Of a DNA stretch of 64,000 nt, positions 11,185 to 24,532 are shown one piece after another. The position numbers and the translations under genes are program-made. The stretch covers positions 6,345,079-6,409,078 of the forward strand of contig JAJEKV010000036.1 of assembly GCA_021234155.1 (NCBI GenBank), read 5' to 3'. Source of the DNA: Isoetes taiwanensis. Taxonomy: Eukaryota; Streptophyta; Lycopodiopsida; Isoetales; Isoetaceae. Position 1 is the stretch's first letter. Every line of letters begins with the position of its first letter. Under the pieces are notes generated by a model. It did no database searches, was not told the origin of the DNA, and was given only the letters and a program-made list of their open reading frames with translations.

Positions 11185-12974
11185 ATGGCAAAAAAAAAGC
11201 AGGCCAAGTTGGGCACAGGAAATGTCACGGCGGTTCAAGTTGCCTTCATGGTTGAGCACTATCTTAGAACTAATCAATTTGCAAAGACATTGACGGAGTT
11301 CCGAAAAGAGGCTGCATCTCTGCTGAATCCAAATAAAAGTGTAAGTTCTTACGCATCCTAAGCTTAAGCTACAAGTTCAATGCATTAAATATGGATCTGA
11401 ACAGGTTCCCAAGAATGTTCTAAGTTTAGATTCCATCTTGGAGGAGTACATCAATCTTAAATCTCAACATATAGCCGTTTCTCAAGAAAAGAACCGTATG
11501 GCCCAAATGATGCAGGGCTTGCACGACACCATTCACAACTATTCAACTTCGGGCTTATTTTCGCCATTGCAATGCAGATCTGCAGCGCCTTCTATTATGC
11601 ACAATCAATTGAATGTGACAACTCCTGGTGAGCATTTTTCTTCAAATGCTCTATTATCTTTTATGTCCAGGAATAAGTGCTGAATATTAGAATGCATTCA
11701 GTATCATATAACTGCGCCATGCTGCCATCGTCTACACCATCAGCCTCAACGCCCCAGACAGCAGAAACACAAAGAACCCAAGTAGGCAAAAGGACTTTTA
11801 TATCCAGGGGCCAAGAAAACAATGATCCATCAAAGAGACCAAGAACAGATACAGGAAACCCTCGTCCATATGTTTCTGGTGAGTTGTGTTTTCTTTTTTG
11901 TGTTTCAGATTTTGCTTTGTAGATCACATTGGATAAATGATGCCAGAAGAAGCAATGATTTTAGATCTGGTATGCAGCTCCAGTTTGCAATAGTGAGAGG
12001 ATTCGAACAAACAAGTCTTCAGGTGGAATGCAACCAAAGACTCCACCTGCTCAACTTGTGTCTCAGGCTCTTCCAAAGGGGGGCTGTTCTGCGGAGCCTT
12101 CTGCAAACCACAGTGTGGAACAAAGGAATGTTCAGGACCTAGTTAAGGTTCCTAAAACTTCTATCAATGCATGCACCCAAAGAGCCCACATTTCTGCAAC
12201 CTCTTGTGAGGCTTCAGATTGTTTTGTTGTTGGAGAAGAATTTTCCAGGAAACCAGTCCCTAGAAAGGTTGAACCTGGGAAGCAATTATCCAGCAAGGGT
12301 AGATTGCTTGACTTTGGACATCCTGATTCAGGTTCAGAAGGAAGTTACTCCAAAGAAAATGGAACTGCTGATGAGTCTTCTAGCCAGTCAGACTCCGATA
12401 ATTGCCTTCCAGAGTTAGACTTTCTTGAAAGCTCTGCAGGATTTTGTCCCTTAGATGATATCCTTGAGGATTTTGACGGCACCTCTTTTGTGGAACTCAT
12501 GCGTGACATGCTCTGTGATGAAGTCTGTGAACCTGATCTGTTGCCTCCACCAGATGACACTGCTAACCAAAATGACATGAACCAGAGGTATGCTCCAGAT
12601 TGCATTTTAATAGTACATAAACTCTAAGGTCCTAATCATTTTACTTTTCATATCATGTAGAAGATTACTTGGACACACAGAAATTGCAGCCGAAATGATC
12701 AGAATCGAAGCTCTTACGCCTTGTCCTCTTTCAGAAAAAAACACTAATTGTGGAGGTATGAAATGATGCCCTTCTTTAATGTATAATCAAATTCTAAGAG
12801 CAGTTTATCTTATGCAGGCCCTATGTCTTCTCCATCCAAGAGCGGTAACAAGAGTCTTTCAGGTTGTACTAGTAACATTCTCGAAATTTTGTTCTTTGTT
12901 TAGATTTGGTTGCTTATATTGATGGTTGTGTTTCAGTATCAAGGCGTGTGGATAAAGAGAATGTCCCTGTTTAA
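11185..12974 (+). CDS. LisH-domain protein, seven exons, complete
   Basis: Seven exons joined by GT-AG introns keep one frame: 11185-11340, 11405-11627, 11702-11878, 11978-12587, 12661-12755, 12818-12862 and 12937-12974 (TAA). The product is 447 aa. Residues about 17-48 form a LisH motif (VAFMVEHYLRTNQFAKTLTE), a short helical dimerisation module. Exon 2 continues with a conserved-looking helical stretch (SLDSILEEYINLKSQ). The middle is Ser/Pro/Asn-rich with a basic patch (SKRPRTDTG), and exon 4 ends in an acidic segment (DFDGTSFVELMRDML). The C-terminus is VDKENVPV. LisH proteins usually act as homodimeric scaffolds; there are no WD40, CTLH or CRA repeats, so the exact role is unknown. The start is the ATG after a G/A-rich leader; an in-frame upstream ATG at 11116 would add 23 residues. 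This is the most intact host gene in the window. Confidence 0.85.
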
Positions 12975-13430
12975 CTACGTAAAGCTCCTTCCCATTGACA
13001 TGGATGGCATAGCTAACTTGTAATGACTGATTTTGTTTCTCAGAAACAACTGTACCTTGATATAAGATAGCTTCATAGTTCCCCCTTTATTTTTATTGCT
13101 AGCTTGTGCTGTTTATGACATAATGATTTGCCAAGGCAACTTGACTTGGAAGGCCATTGTCATGGATGGTGATGTTCTCCTTGGAGACAACCTTGATTGC
13201 TTGGATCGCTTAAAGATTTTGCAAGCTAAAGCAAACTGCCTAAATGCAAGGCAAGAGAACAATGTAACCATTTTCAGTGCATTTGTAACCTTGACACAGA
13301 GGATGCTCAATTCTAGTTCAGTATGGAGGTTGTTATGGAAACATGTGGAACATCATTACTGCTGCTTTAAGTTTTTCTTTGTTTCTAATCTTTGCTATTT
13401 ACATTATTAAGTACAAGAAATTTATCGCGG
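12975..13430 (+). other. 3' flank or UTR of the LisH gene
   Basis: No second gene is evident. The frame 13096-13410 reads through without a stop but has no upstream splice support and no recognisable domain. It may be 3' UTR or retained intergenic DNA. Confidence 0.35.
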
Positions 13431-13452
13431 CGGCCTTGCGGCCGCCGCGAAC
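13426..13452. repeat. GC-rich inverted repeat (hairpin)
   Basis: TCGCGGCGGCC and GGCCGCCGCGA form 11-base arms around a TTGC loop in otherwise AT-rich DNA. It follows TACAAGAAATT, which loosely resembles a CACTA-type terminus, but no partner end was found. Confidence 0.65.
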
Positions 13453-13690
13453 ATTTCTCTTCTCCAATTCGTTGCAAAAGAAGTTTTGTGCTCAGTCGAA
13501 TAGATCTCAATTCTGGACATCCTTGAGATGCGAAAGAACATGCAGGATTTGAACTTACAATACTCCAAAACTTTCTCTTTTCCAATTCGCTGCAAAAGAA
13601 GTTTTGTGCTCAGTCGAATAGGTCTCAATTCTGGACATCCTTGAGATGCGAAAGAACATGCAGGATTTGAACTTACCATATTCTAAAACT
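13453..13690. repeat. Tandem duplication, about 116 bp unit
   Basis: Two copies of a unit containing CCAATTCG(T/C)TGCAAAAGAAG, CTCAGTCGAATAG and CATGCAGGATTTGAACTTAC stand side by side (about 13460-13570 and 13575-13690). They differ at only a few positions, so the duplication is fairly recent. Confidence 0.8.
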
Positions 13691-16600
13691 AGCAATTGCA
13701 ATATCTTCGTCTGTCCTAAACAAATGGATTTCACAAAGGAGCAAAACATGAAGTGTTCAATTACAATACATTATCCATATCCTTTCATTGAAGACACTAC
13801 ATCTCCTAATCTTCCAAGTTTGAAGGGGTTTTACCACCCTAGGCGAGCATGGGTTTTGAAAGTTGGTGGGGAGGGCCCAAAGCAACCACCATGCCACTGG
13901 TGTGATTTGTCCTTTGCCATTTTGTAGCCATAGTATAGAAGTTGCAATTATAATATTACACATAATGCACAACTGGACTGCCGTGTATGGCGAAGAGCAA
14001 CAATGTGGTCCAAAGGAGCATGTTAGATATGGAAAGATGAGCTAGGCCAGTAATGAAACTGACAAAAAAAAGGTCTCACTAAAGAGGCTAAGACTTTTAA
14101 CCTTAGAATTAAAGTGAAATCGATTAATTTCAATGGAAGGATATGATAGGTGCTTAAGTTAATAAAGGAATCAGGTAGAAAGCAAAGTCGTTTGAGAACG
14201 ACTGAGGGATTAGGCGTACTGTGTCTCTAAGTTTGACACAGAGAGTAAACAAATGGGATGTGGAGAACATTTCAGAAGGGATTACAGGGGTAGAACATGT
14301 ACCGACATAGCACATGGGAAAGGTTATTGGTTGGGAAATGGCTTATTATAATGGGTGTAAGATTGCTGGAATGCAAAATTTAAAAAAAAAAAAAAAAAAG
14401 GGTCATGAGATTTGAAGCAAGAAATGGGGCATTCATTCTAGGCGAGTAGAACTCAACAAATTATTAAACAAAATGAGGTAAGCTCTCCAATACTTTCGAA
14501 TAACTTTCCAATATTGATTGACCAACATCCCGCATAATATATAAGTTGTCAAGGAAGTGAAACCTCGAATAAGGCTTCGTTCGAGCATGAAAATGATGCA
14601 TACCTTGTTATATTGAATCTTATAAATATCCAAAGACAGTCTGTGGCAATCCCGGAAATCGTTGCTTCAAGCTTAAAAAAGAAGGTTTCACACATCTCGG
14701 CAAGTAGTGACCTCCTCTCAAGATCCCCAACATAGTATCGACCTTTCCCACGAAGGTTTACTAGTATGTTTCTCTTTTGTATTTTAATAAGACTGTTTAT
14801 TCTCGAGCTTTTCTCCGCCATACATGAATTGCAGATTCTATACGATTGGCTATTTCTAAGACTCCATGTTAAGTGGATAGATCTAACTGTGGATCAAGGC
14901 CATCTTGTGATGAAGGCCATCGAAGAAAAGTTCTCGGAGATCAGCCCTCAGTATAGAATTTCTCCAAGGCATGCTCGACCATTCGCAAGAGAATACACCT
15001 AAGGTACTTGAAAAACACAATCAAAGAAAATGGTAGTCTAAAGAGCATGTTCTCAATGTTCGATTTACCTTAGGAAGTGTTTCCCAAGACACATCTAGAA
15101 CTTCCATTTCATCATCCAAATAATGCCTTAAAGCAAAATGGGCACCGGTGGACTTGCAAGCAAGGCCCCTTCCATATCCATACCTAGAGGTGGAGATATT
15201 ATTTCATATGTGTCCTTTCCTTGCTTTCACATAAAAGCATGAATCAATTCTTTCGTACCATTCAGATACGTATCTTTTCCCTTCCGATTTGTCCTTCCGA
15301 CTTAATATTTTTTCGGTTGCGGGCTGATCGGACCAACCCGGCTTTCTAGGGGGCCGACAATCCGACCTCTTCTTCTTTCATGAAATCTTCGTTTTGGTTT
15401 TTCCCTGCTTGGATTTTTTGGCGGACATATTTTAGTGCAAAGTGTTGCGAATCCAGCTACATATCGACCCTTTAGAAACCTTGGCCCTGCATATGCGTTT
15501 CTTGGGTAATAAGGACCTGAGTATTAAAGGGCAACTGCAATAATAAATCTTATATTAAGATGGCTTGGACCATCATGCTTCTTGATCCCTGTTCTAGTAG
15601 TATAAACAGGGAAATCACAACCGCAATTATCCATTCTATCCTATTTCCAATATTTTTCCTCTCATTTATGTCCTTCATGTATGTTGCATTGTGCTTCCAC
15701 ACAGCCATTCCTACATTCTTAATCTGCAGTAATTTATCTAACTCTAGACTCATCGCACTTCAATAACCATTCTAAAATTTAAACTTATCAATATATGTAG
15801 ATCACCCTCGTTTTGGTAAGGTAGGGCTGATGATTCGGCCCTACTTTCTTCAAATGTCTTCTATTTTTGCTTTCCGGCGGTCCTGGCCTGCCGCAGATCC
15901 AGATACAGGCGGTTTAGCCAAGCGCTCGGGCTGCATGCTAATCAATCGGCCTCATTGTTTATTTGGGCATACAGTTCAACGGATTTGCCCGTTCTTCCGC
16001 AAGAGTCGCCCACATTTTGGTCCCATAAAGATCACAAATGATTTTTTGTTGCCATTTGAATCCCTGTTTTGGCAAAAGCAAGAAAAAGGAATGAATCATT
16101 TGGCTCAAAAGTAAACAAAGATAGATTAAACACGGTTCTAATCGAAGCTTGGTGGAAGAAAAAAGCGCGAAGCTAGGATGGACGAAATGCTATGAACAGG
16201 ATATCCATGCGGCTAAGAAGAAGGCGGAGGAGCCCAAGTGGTCGATTCATATCCAAGATGCAAGAATGAAGGCGATTGAGGCGAAAAATGAAGGATCGGA
16301 TTTGTATGCACGGGGGCAAGCACAGTGTCCGGCTATGGCGGACGCCGGAATAGTGCAAGAATGGATTGCTTTGCAGAGCAAGAAAAGGGGAAGATTCACG
16401 TGTCAACAAGACAATATTTTCTTTTAAAGATTTTAAAAATGAAGAAAAATGTACGTGTCAATCCTGTGGTTTGTTTCGGCCCGGAAAAAATACCTCCTAT
16501 TTTTCTTAAGAAGGAAAATGATACTGCTTTATATATGGAATGATTGTAGGTTAGAAGGGTTTAATATTAGCTTAGCTGTGTATTGTCTATCTTTAAGTTT

Positions 16601-17589
16601 TTCTTCTATTGTGAATATATTATGTGGAGGTGTTAATTGTAGCTATGCTGGGCATGAGATTCCTTGTTTGCGAGAGCATTGAAGCTTGATAGCCTGGTGC
16701 AATGGCCCGGTGAAGATTGTTTCTCCAAAGTTGACATATACGAGGATCTCAATTTGGCCTTAGTTTAATATGCTGTAAAACTGCACATTACTCGTACTAA
16801 AATTATGATAGTTTTCATATCATCATGATCAAGCTCCCAACAACCTCCATGGGGGAACCTAATTTACAAACTCCTATTGATTGAAGATCGTTGGGATTTG
16901 ACTATAGCTGGAGACCCACTATGGTTCAAGAAAATGCAATTCCAATCCATTTGAATTTTCCTTACTCCACATAGAATGTGCAAGAATTGGGTGCATATAT
17001 TAGGTGCACAACAATGAGGATCACTATCACCTTAAGTAGTATATAGACACATGCTTCTTTTGTAAGCTTTGGCATACTAGTGCTTTAGCGTTGGTAAAGA
17101 TATCACACTACAAGAACCAAATTAATCCTACGTTTGCCAGGGGTCCACAATGCTGACACATCTGCTCATGAAGAAACACAAGACGTTTGTGCCCATTCGT
17201 ATAGGTGCATACTGCCTTAGAATTGAGACAGGCAGATGGACTCGCCAAGAGTGAGAAACCATGGTCTGCCAATGCTGTCAACTGAGAGTTATTGAAGATG
17301 GTCACAATCTTCAGCCCAACATTTGCACCTATTCGGGCACGATATGCCAGGTTGGTTACACCTAACGAACCACTACATGTGACGTCGCACTCGCTTTCAG
17401 TAGAGGTACTTAGCATCATATATTCAAGATGTACTAGACATGCGAGCTCAATTGTGTACCTCATCATGACACTAACATGTACAATTTGTACAGTTTACTA
17501 GCAACCTTATTACTGCTAAATTTTTTCCCTCGAAAACCCTTTGGGGCAAGGGTTTTTAGTTCTGGATAGTAATAAATGAGTTGTTCTTT
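13691..17589. other. No supported gene
   Basis: Intergenic DNA with a run of about 18 A near 14381-14398 and scattered short frames. The plus frame 16149-16427 (92 codons, Lys/Glu/Ala-rich) is the best of them but has no recognisable domain. At 17105 the string CACTACAAGAACC resembles a CACTA transposon terminus, with no matching end seen. Confidence 0.3.
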
Positions 17590-18377
17590 GCTTGTTTTTT
17601 TATGTTCCATTGGCCCTTTGATCTCCATGGACGATAAAAATCAATTATATTCAATTCAATTTTAATCCATTTTGATAGCCTCTTTACTAATTACTAAGGT
17701 ATAATGGCCTTTCGTCCTACACTTACTTGCTATCGCGAGTTATAGTCACGAGTCTCCCGAAGCTACGAGATCTCCTCCTCTCATGCATATAGTTTTATTG
17801 GGACTTTGAATTTTTTATTTTCTTAATGCCATGGGAAGGTTAAGGTTGGACAACATCTAGTTGTCGAATTTGAGTTGGTTTAGATGTTGTTACATGAGCG
17901 AGACCTAATGACGGTAATCAAGATTAATAGCACCTATAGATTACTATTGATTTTAGTCAATTTTAAATGCAGAAACGTTACAGCTTTTGCATAGAGACGT
18001 CCCTAAGTTTCCCGCAAAAAAAATATAGCATCAATTTTAAGTATCTTTTGCTTCTACAAAAATGAATCAATCTGGCTGGACGGAATGTTTAAGGTAAGAA
18101 GCTTCAGACATCGGTAAAAGGTTTTGCTTTTTTGTTTGTGTCCCATAGGCCATTCGATCTCCGCGAATGATAAAGATCAAATCAATTCAATTTTAATCCA
18201 GTTGGTAGCTTCTTTAATAATTATTAAGGTATGGTCGCATTTTGTTGTGTACTTACTTGGTATTCAATATACAGGTGAATGTGGCAAATTATTCAATCTT
18301 CGTGTATATTACTGCGAAATAGAGTCACGGGTCTCTTGAATCTGGGGGATCTCCTCCCATGCATATAATTTTATGCA
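17590..18377. repeat. Diverged direct repeat, about 220-260 bp
   Basis: 17590-17805 and 18120-18377 share, in the same order, GATCTCC, GATAAA, TCAATTCAATTTTAATCCA, TTATTAAGGTAT, ACTTACTTG, AGTCACG and GATCTCCTCC-CATGCATATA. The second copy has an extra segment (ACAGGTGAATGTGGC region). This is an old duplication, perhaps of a transposon end. Confidence 0.55.
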
Positions 18378-20359
18378 GAGCAGCAATGAAGTATTTCGGC
18401 CTCAGGTAAGCTTTGTATTATGCAGTTCACAAATAAATAGGTGTTGATAGCTGTTGCAGATGCCATAGCAAAATAGACTAACAGGAAAAAACAGGTCCAA
18501 GGCCAGCTCTAGATAGCACTCGAGATAAACTTTGTGTAAACTTCGTGCAGTACCTTGTTCTTCTTAACTTTCCCAACGAGCAAGGTTATTTTATGAGACC
18601 CATTATGATTAGTGTTTACATTCATGTTTCATACTCCAATGGGAAGTCCTAAATGTGTGCAATCCCCATCTGCATCTATATTTTTATTTGTGCAAATCCC
18701 ACTTTTGGCTGAGCTTTGGGCAATATGAGTTGATTTCTACTTTACATATAGATTTTGGTACACCTTTCTTCCCCCATTTTGTGCCAATGGGATTGCTTGC
18801 ATAATCATTTTCAATGGATATGATAAGATTCAAACTTGTCTAGGTTGTTCTTTTTGCACTCTAATTAGAAGACACAAAATGGATATAGTTTTTCCATCCT
18901 ATGTAAAGTTTGCTTTCTGTTAACAAACTGATGTAATGCTCTTGGTCTTCATTCAATAGAACTGGAGGGTACATAACGGACATCCCTTATCCATTCTTGC
19001 AAATCTCTGCTATTGGAAAACCATTTTGGTAGAATTCCTTTAAGGAAATTTCATATATCCCGTCAATGATTTCATGATCCATCTATTTTCTCTGTTAACC
19101 TTAATATATTTTGCATGATTGAGAACTGGTTTGCAGATGAGAATTCAAATAAAATTAGGTGTCATATATTCCTAATTTGTGGGCATTTTTGCCTACAGAA
19201 TCCCACTGGAGTGATTTGAATTTAGAAATACTTAAGCTTATTTGCTTTGCTCAATGACACCCTTTGCTGGGCTTCTTTGTCAGCTGATTTTTTGCTCATC
19301 ATATTATTCGTTGTTCAGTTCTGATCTTTCTAAAGAGTGGAGATCCATCAGTAACCCCAAATGGAAATACCAGGGTTCAAATCCCTGAAGAGCTAATATA
19401 TGGGTTGTGGCACAATATTGTACGTTGTAAATTTGATGTTTTAAAGCAAAAGATTTTCAATCTAAAATGACAAAGGCAATGGTACGTTCAATGAACATTT
19501 GTTGGTTTGTTATATAAAGTAGTACTAGTTACAAAGAAGAAACATTAGGAACTCGATTGAATGAATAATTCTATAAATCCATACCATTTACTGCACAAAA
19601 ACATTAAGAATATGATGGAGAAAATTTAACCAACTCAAGGAGAAAAGTTATAACAATTGTTAGCTATGTGTATCTTATTATATTTACTAAAAAAAATGGC
19701 AATTGGTTTGGTCAAAACACTGGTGATTTGTCTTAAATACCAAAAAATAAAAAATGTGCAAGTCTTTATTATCTTGATCAAAAAATCATTAGTAGTTAGT
19801 CTCTATTTGTTTGATAAGAAAATGGAATATTTCATTACCAAACAACATTGGCTTATATAAGAAAATGTGGATGACTTCATTAGATGACCATCTTTAAGTT
19901 GCAAAATCAATTAAAGCAAAAACATTATGAGTTTATGGCATGCATCATTAGTTCGACCACAGATATAAAACACATTATAAAATTAATGTTAAGACCATAG
20001 TAAAAACTAAACAAACAAACTACTATTAAAAAACCACGACGATGAACTATGGTAATAAACTAAAACCATAAAGCATAAGCAAGAACCACAATCTATAACT
20101 ATTCGTGCTTATTCAACATATTAAGCCACAAATTAACATTGCTTTATCATAGTGGTTTCATATAAAAACTACTGTAAAAAACAGATAACAATTCATCTTT
20201 GGAGGCCTTGTGTAGGGTTTCTGCTGCAAAACTTTGACATGGCATAACTCTCGCATAAGGTATCAGATTATTACATGTTTGGGCTCGTTGGAAGGCTGGT
20301 TTCGAGATCGATATCTGAATTGCCGTTTTCCAATCGGGTTCTTTTTTGTTGATTAATAT
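18378..20359. other. No supported gene
   Basis: AT-rich DNA with only short accidental frames. I see nothing interpretable. Confidence 0.4.
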
Positions 20360-21175
20360 ATGGCCAAGAAGCTCAACGGGGGTCTCCTTATCGTGGGTCT
20401 CCTGATCCAGCCATCTCAACATCAGAGCTTGACTCTAGTACCTTGCTTGTAGCAGAAATTGAGTCTCCACTGGCAGGTTTTGTTGATAAATTTGAAAGCC
20501 CTATGGAAAAATTGCTAGCCTTTTCTATGCAGCAGATGGTGGAAACTATGAAGGCTGATTTAATGGCAGTAATGCAGGAATCTCTAAAAGAAGCTCTGAA
20601 CTCATTGATGAAGAATTTCAAAAAAGTTTTTATGGAGCAGATGCAATTAGAGATCGAGAAATTTCAAGTGAGCATCCAATCCGAGCTTGAACAATTTAAG
20701 GAGAGCATGTGATCTAAAGTCCGTGAGATGATGCAAGAAGATGGAGATGCAGAAGATGAAGATAACATAGGATATTCTGACAATAGCGGCATTACACAGG
20801 TACAATAGCAGATCAATATTAAAGATCAGAGTACATGAATAAAGCATTAGATTCATTTATGGAAGAGCAAGAGAGGCAGAAAAAGGCTATGAACATTCGC
20901 GTGGTTGGTCTACCAGAAGATACAAAGGAGACCACAAAGGAGAAGGTAAGCATGTTTATCAAATCCAAGTTAGATTTTGATAGTGATATAGTTGAGGCAT
21001 TTCGGGTGGGCAAATCCTTTGGTAACACAAATATTATTTTGAAATTTGCAAACAAGAAGAATAAGATGGATGTCTTGAGTAAGCAGGCATTGTTGAAGCA
21101 GAGAAGGTATGGATTAATGATGATTTAACAAAGGAACAATATATTGTATAAACAGGAACTTCAAAAATTAAAAGA
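20360..21175 (+). pseudogene. LINE ORF1-like protein, coiled coil plus RRM-like domain
   Basis: The frame running through 20443-20712 is a long helical segment (SLKEALNSLMKNFKKVFMEQ), a probable coiled coil. After stops near 20712 and 20810 a second frame (20835-21128) reads NIRVVGLPEDTKETTKEKV, then SDIVEAFRVGKSFGNTNIIL, then KFANKKNKMDVL. This matches the RNA-binding RRM fold of L1-type ORF1 proteins (R-x-x-G-x-P-E and the later R-V-G-K). The next frame gives INDDLTKEQ, another ORF1 hallmark. So a LINE ORF1 is broken by at least three stops or shifts. No ORF2 follows; a Harbinger element begins within 400 bases. Confidence 0.6.
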
Positions 21176-21568
21176 TGCAAGGAAGAATGGTCATATGGAG
21201 TGAAATTTGAGCTCCCCTCCGGGTTTTTTCCCTCCTTTTCGACTTCGGTAGGTTTGATCTTATGGGATATATCTTTCTTGAAGCATTATTTGAAAATCAG
21301 ATTTGGGATATTTCGAGCTCTTTCAGCCCGCTTCTTAGCAGCAAGTTTTAGGGTTCTGGCATCTGCATTCTAGATCGAATTCCTCAAGAAATCAGTTGAA
21401 CATGTCCTTGCCCTATCAAAACGTCGAAGACAACAGCATTTTAGCATTTTGACAAATGGGTCCAGTCAATTTAGGTATGATTGCAATGCTTTTAAGAGCT
21501 ATTTTGCTCGGTTTAGCAATGCAGAAGATCTGCTTGGATTTGATATAAAAAATTGAACTGGAAGATCT

Positions 21569-22780
21569 CATGGCTATAGTCGACGAGGGAGAGCCATTCA
21601 AAGACAATGCTACTTTTCAATGTGCATCTTCAATCTTACTTCTGGCTGCAGTATCTCGGCTAAGAAGATCACCAAGAAGATTTTAAGTTTGTCCAAGACA
21701 AACCACTCAATGGGATAACATTGACAATCATGCATGGACTTGCCTACCATCATTCAAAGATGATATATGGCATCAGTTTTACAGAATAAAGAGGGGTTCT
21801 TTTGAGAAACTGGTAGGCCTCATTGTACCATATCTAATTAGGCCAGGCCAGAAAGTTAGACCTCATGTAGATCCTAGAAAAGCTGTTGCTATGGTTCTTT
21901 ATTTCCTTGCTTATGGTAAAATGCCTTTACATGTTGGCCAAAGATTTTATGTTGGAAAAGCAAATGTCCAGAAATATACAAAGAAAGTGACATTAATTCT
22001 TGTTTCTAAGATCATACTCTACAAGAAATTTATTGCCATGCCCTCGGGCCAGAGACTACTAGATATTATGAATGAGTTTAACATGCCACAGGCTTGCCTA
22101 ACATTTTTTGTGATGTTGATGATTCTCATATTTTGTTTTATACAGGAAGACAGATGACTACTACAGCAGACATAAGAGGCATTCCTGCCTCATGCAAGGT
22201 GTAGTAACACATTTTAGCATGTTTATCAATGTTTGTATTAGTAGAATGGGATCTGTGCATGATTCGAACCAGTTCACGAAAAGTCAATTGTATAAGAGGC
22301 TTGCAGCAAAACAGATTCTACAACAGCCTATTGTCCACATGAATGGCAAGAAAATTAACAGGAGAGATGAGATCCTTGATGCAGGTGCCACCAATGCTTT
22401 TTAGGTGATTCAACATATCTGAGCAGAAGGTTCCTAAATAAGGTATTTCCAGATAGTACAGGGTCTTTTGGCAGGTTTAACAAGAGGATTTCCAAGGGCA
22501 GAGTATGTGTGGAAAATGGTTTGGGGATAGTGAAAGTGAAATTCAGGATCCTCAAGGGTTTGCCCATTCATGTTGGCAAAGATCATTCATGCCACATGTG
22601 TTTTATGGAATTTCTGCATAATGGAGGATTTGGAAATAGAGATGCTGCCCATAGAAGCAGACTTGCCAGAAATTGACTATTATGAGACTGAAGATATGAA
22701 CAAGAAAAATGTAGAAGGGGACTTGATAAGACATGTCATCTTCCAGAATGGGAATGGCAGAAATGTAATTTGATTCTTTC
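21569..22780 (+). pseudogene. PIF/Harbinger (HARBI1-like) transposase, frameshifted
   Basis: Fragments in successive frames form a Harbinger DDE transposase. The N-terminal part reads IDNHAWTCLPSFKDDIWHQF, then KAVAMVLYFLAYG. The catalytic region shows DVDDSHILF (first Asp), GSVHDSNQF (second Asp) and RVCVENGLGIVK (Glu), with the usual RFNKRIS before the Glu. All three acidic residues survive, but at least four frameshifts or stops interrupt the gene, for example near 21685, 22095 and 22404. A Myb/SANT-like partner lies convergent at 25691-24533, the two-gene arrangement known for this superfamily. Terminal repeats of the element were not identified. Confidence 0.75.
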
Positions 22781-24532
22781 ATTCAATTGGCAATTTAAAT
22801 TCTTTCATTCTTGACATTATAAACAATCAATGTGTGAAGCTTTCCCATTTGTGGAAAGTGTTGCTAGAATTCAATTCAATCTCTCATCCAAAACTGTTAT
22901 GTAATTGCAGAAATTCTTGTGCAACCTAAATGTAGATTATAGTATGAATCTATATTCAAAAACATCGTTCAAGTCAGCTAAATTGTGTTGGAGATATAAG
23001 CATTTGAATCAAAGTCAAATTCTGGTCAATGGGAGTCACTAAAGTATGAGACTAAAATCAAGCACACTTTACATACATTTGAGTTCACATAACATTAATT
23101 GTCGCCATATTCAATGGAAGAGTTTGGATTCACATAACATATTACATATCCAATCGACAGATCCTTGCTATGTTTTCTGAACATGTTATGAACAGGTTTT
23201 TTATGTGCTTTGTGAACAGGTTAATGTTGTGCTGTGTTTTGTGAAAAAGAATATAAATTTGACTAAGTACAACATAATTGATTAACAGAACAGATTACAT
23301 TAGCAGATATTGAACAGAATACATAGGCCCAGAGAAATATATTCACTGAAATGAATTAACAGTTAATAAACTAATGGATATGAAATGTATCAACGAGTAT
23401 GAAATGTATTGACAAGCAATGAGCTCAAAATGAGCATTTGAATCAATGTTATCAAAGTCTGCTATGTGTTGATATTAAAAAATATTTTACACATTCATTA
23501 ACAGAAATATGACATAGACATCCCTAAAAAATGTGAAGCCAAGTTGAATCCTTCCTTTCAATATATTTGAGTCGGCCTTCGAACCTGTTAGAAATATACT
23601 TACAGAGCCATTAGGAAAAAAAAGAAGTTGTTAGTGAAAATAGATACTTGAGCAAGATTAACATATATAACAAGTATTGCATTACAAAAAGGACCATTTC
23701 TCGCTGGTCTGATTCTTCAAAAAGCCAAATGGCTGTCTCATATCATACATGTTATGAAAAAAAAACTTAACAACAATAAAAAAAAAAAGAAAGTAATCTT
23801 GGAAGCAGGCAGGTTTGTAGAAATAGAGGAGCCAAAGAAGACGTCAGGCAGGGCAGTTTTCACATTCAACTCTTGGGATTTTAACCTCTCAAAGGCACCA
23901 CCTCCCATGATGCTTGACATGCACGAGCTCTACATGGGCTCTCTGCTTGAAAGGAGCTTGCTCAGCCTATGCAACCAGTTCCGGCTTGACAATCACATTC
24001 TCCATAGTCCAGTAGCCGAGAAACACCCTCTGGCTTACACTTACATGAAAACTCCTACGCTAGAGCTCTTCAACTTCGGCCGACTCCACAGTTAGGCTGT
24101 TGGAGCAGGAACCTGCTGCAACAGCCATATCCGAGCTCTCACTGGAAGCGCTTGAAGAAATCACAGGAAAATGTTGCCGGACAGCACCTTCGGCCTTCCG
24201 ATCATGCAAAGTTCATAATGAATTCGGAAGCACAAGAATCGAGACACAATTATGGAATTTCAAAAGCCCGGCATATGATATCTTTTAAGCTATGGATTCT
24301 GGACAAAGGAATATTACTGCCCCTTTCATTAACATTCTTTCCTATTCACATAGATCATATATAAGATTAAGTGTCTTATTTACCCAACCCCAAAATTGAA
24401 GCGGTCAATCATTGACCAGTTCCAATGATGAGTTTCCAATAGTAGAACAAGAAAGTCCTGTCCTAACTAACTTGCAAGAAGAACCAAAAAAACTGAAAGC
24501 AACATCATAAAAAAATATTTCAGAAGAGTACC
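22781..24532. other. Spacer inside the presumed Harbinger element
   Basis: Between the convergent transposase and Myb-like genes. Mostly AT-rich. The plus frame 23754-24095 contains a readable stretch (FVEIEEPKKTSGRAVFTFNS, then HELYMGSLLERSLL) that I cannot identify; it could be a captured exon. No other gene is seen. Confidence 0.3.

Noticed and set aside
13411-13452. TACAAGAAATT plus hairpin as a CACTA end
   Set aside because: The first bases of the terminus are missing and no partner end is visible.
15830-16114. 94-codon plus frame
   Set aside because: No domain, no splice context and poor composition; treated as chance.
17105-17117. CACTACAAGAACC as a CACTA transposon end
   Set aside because: No matching inverted end, subterminal repeats or transposase was found; the string alone is too short.
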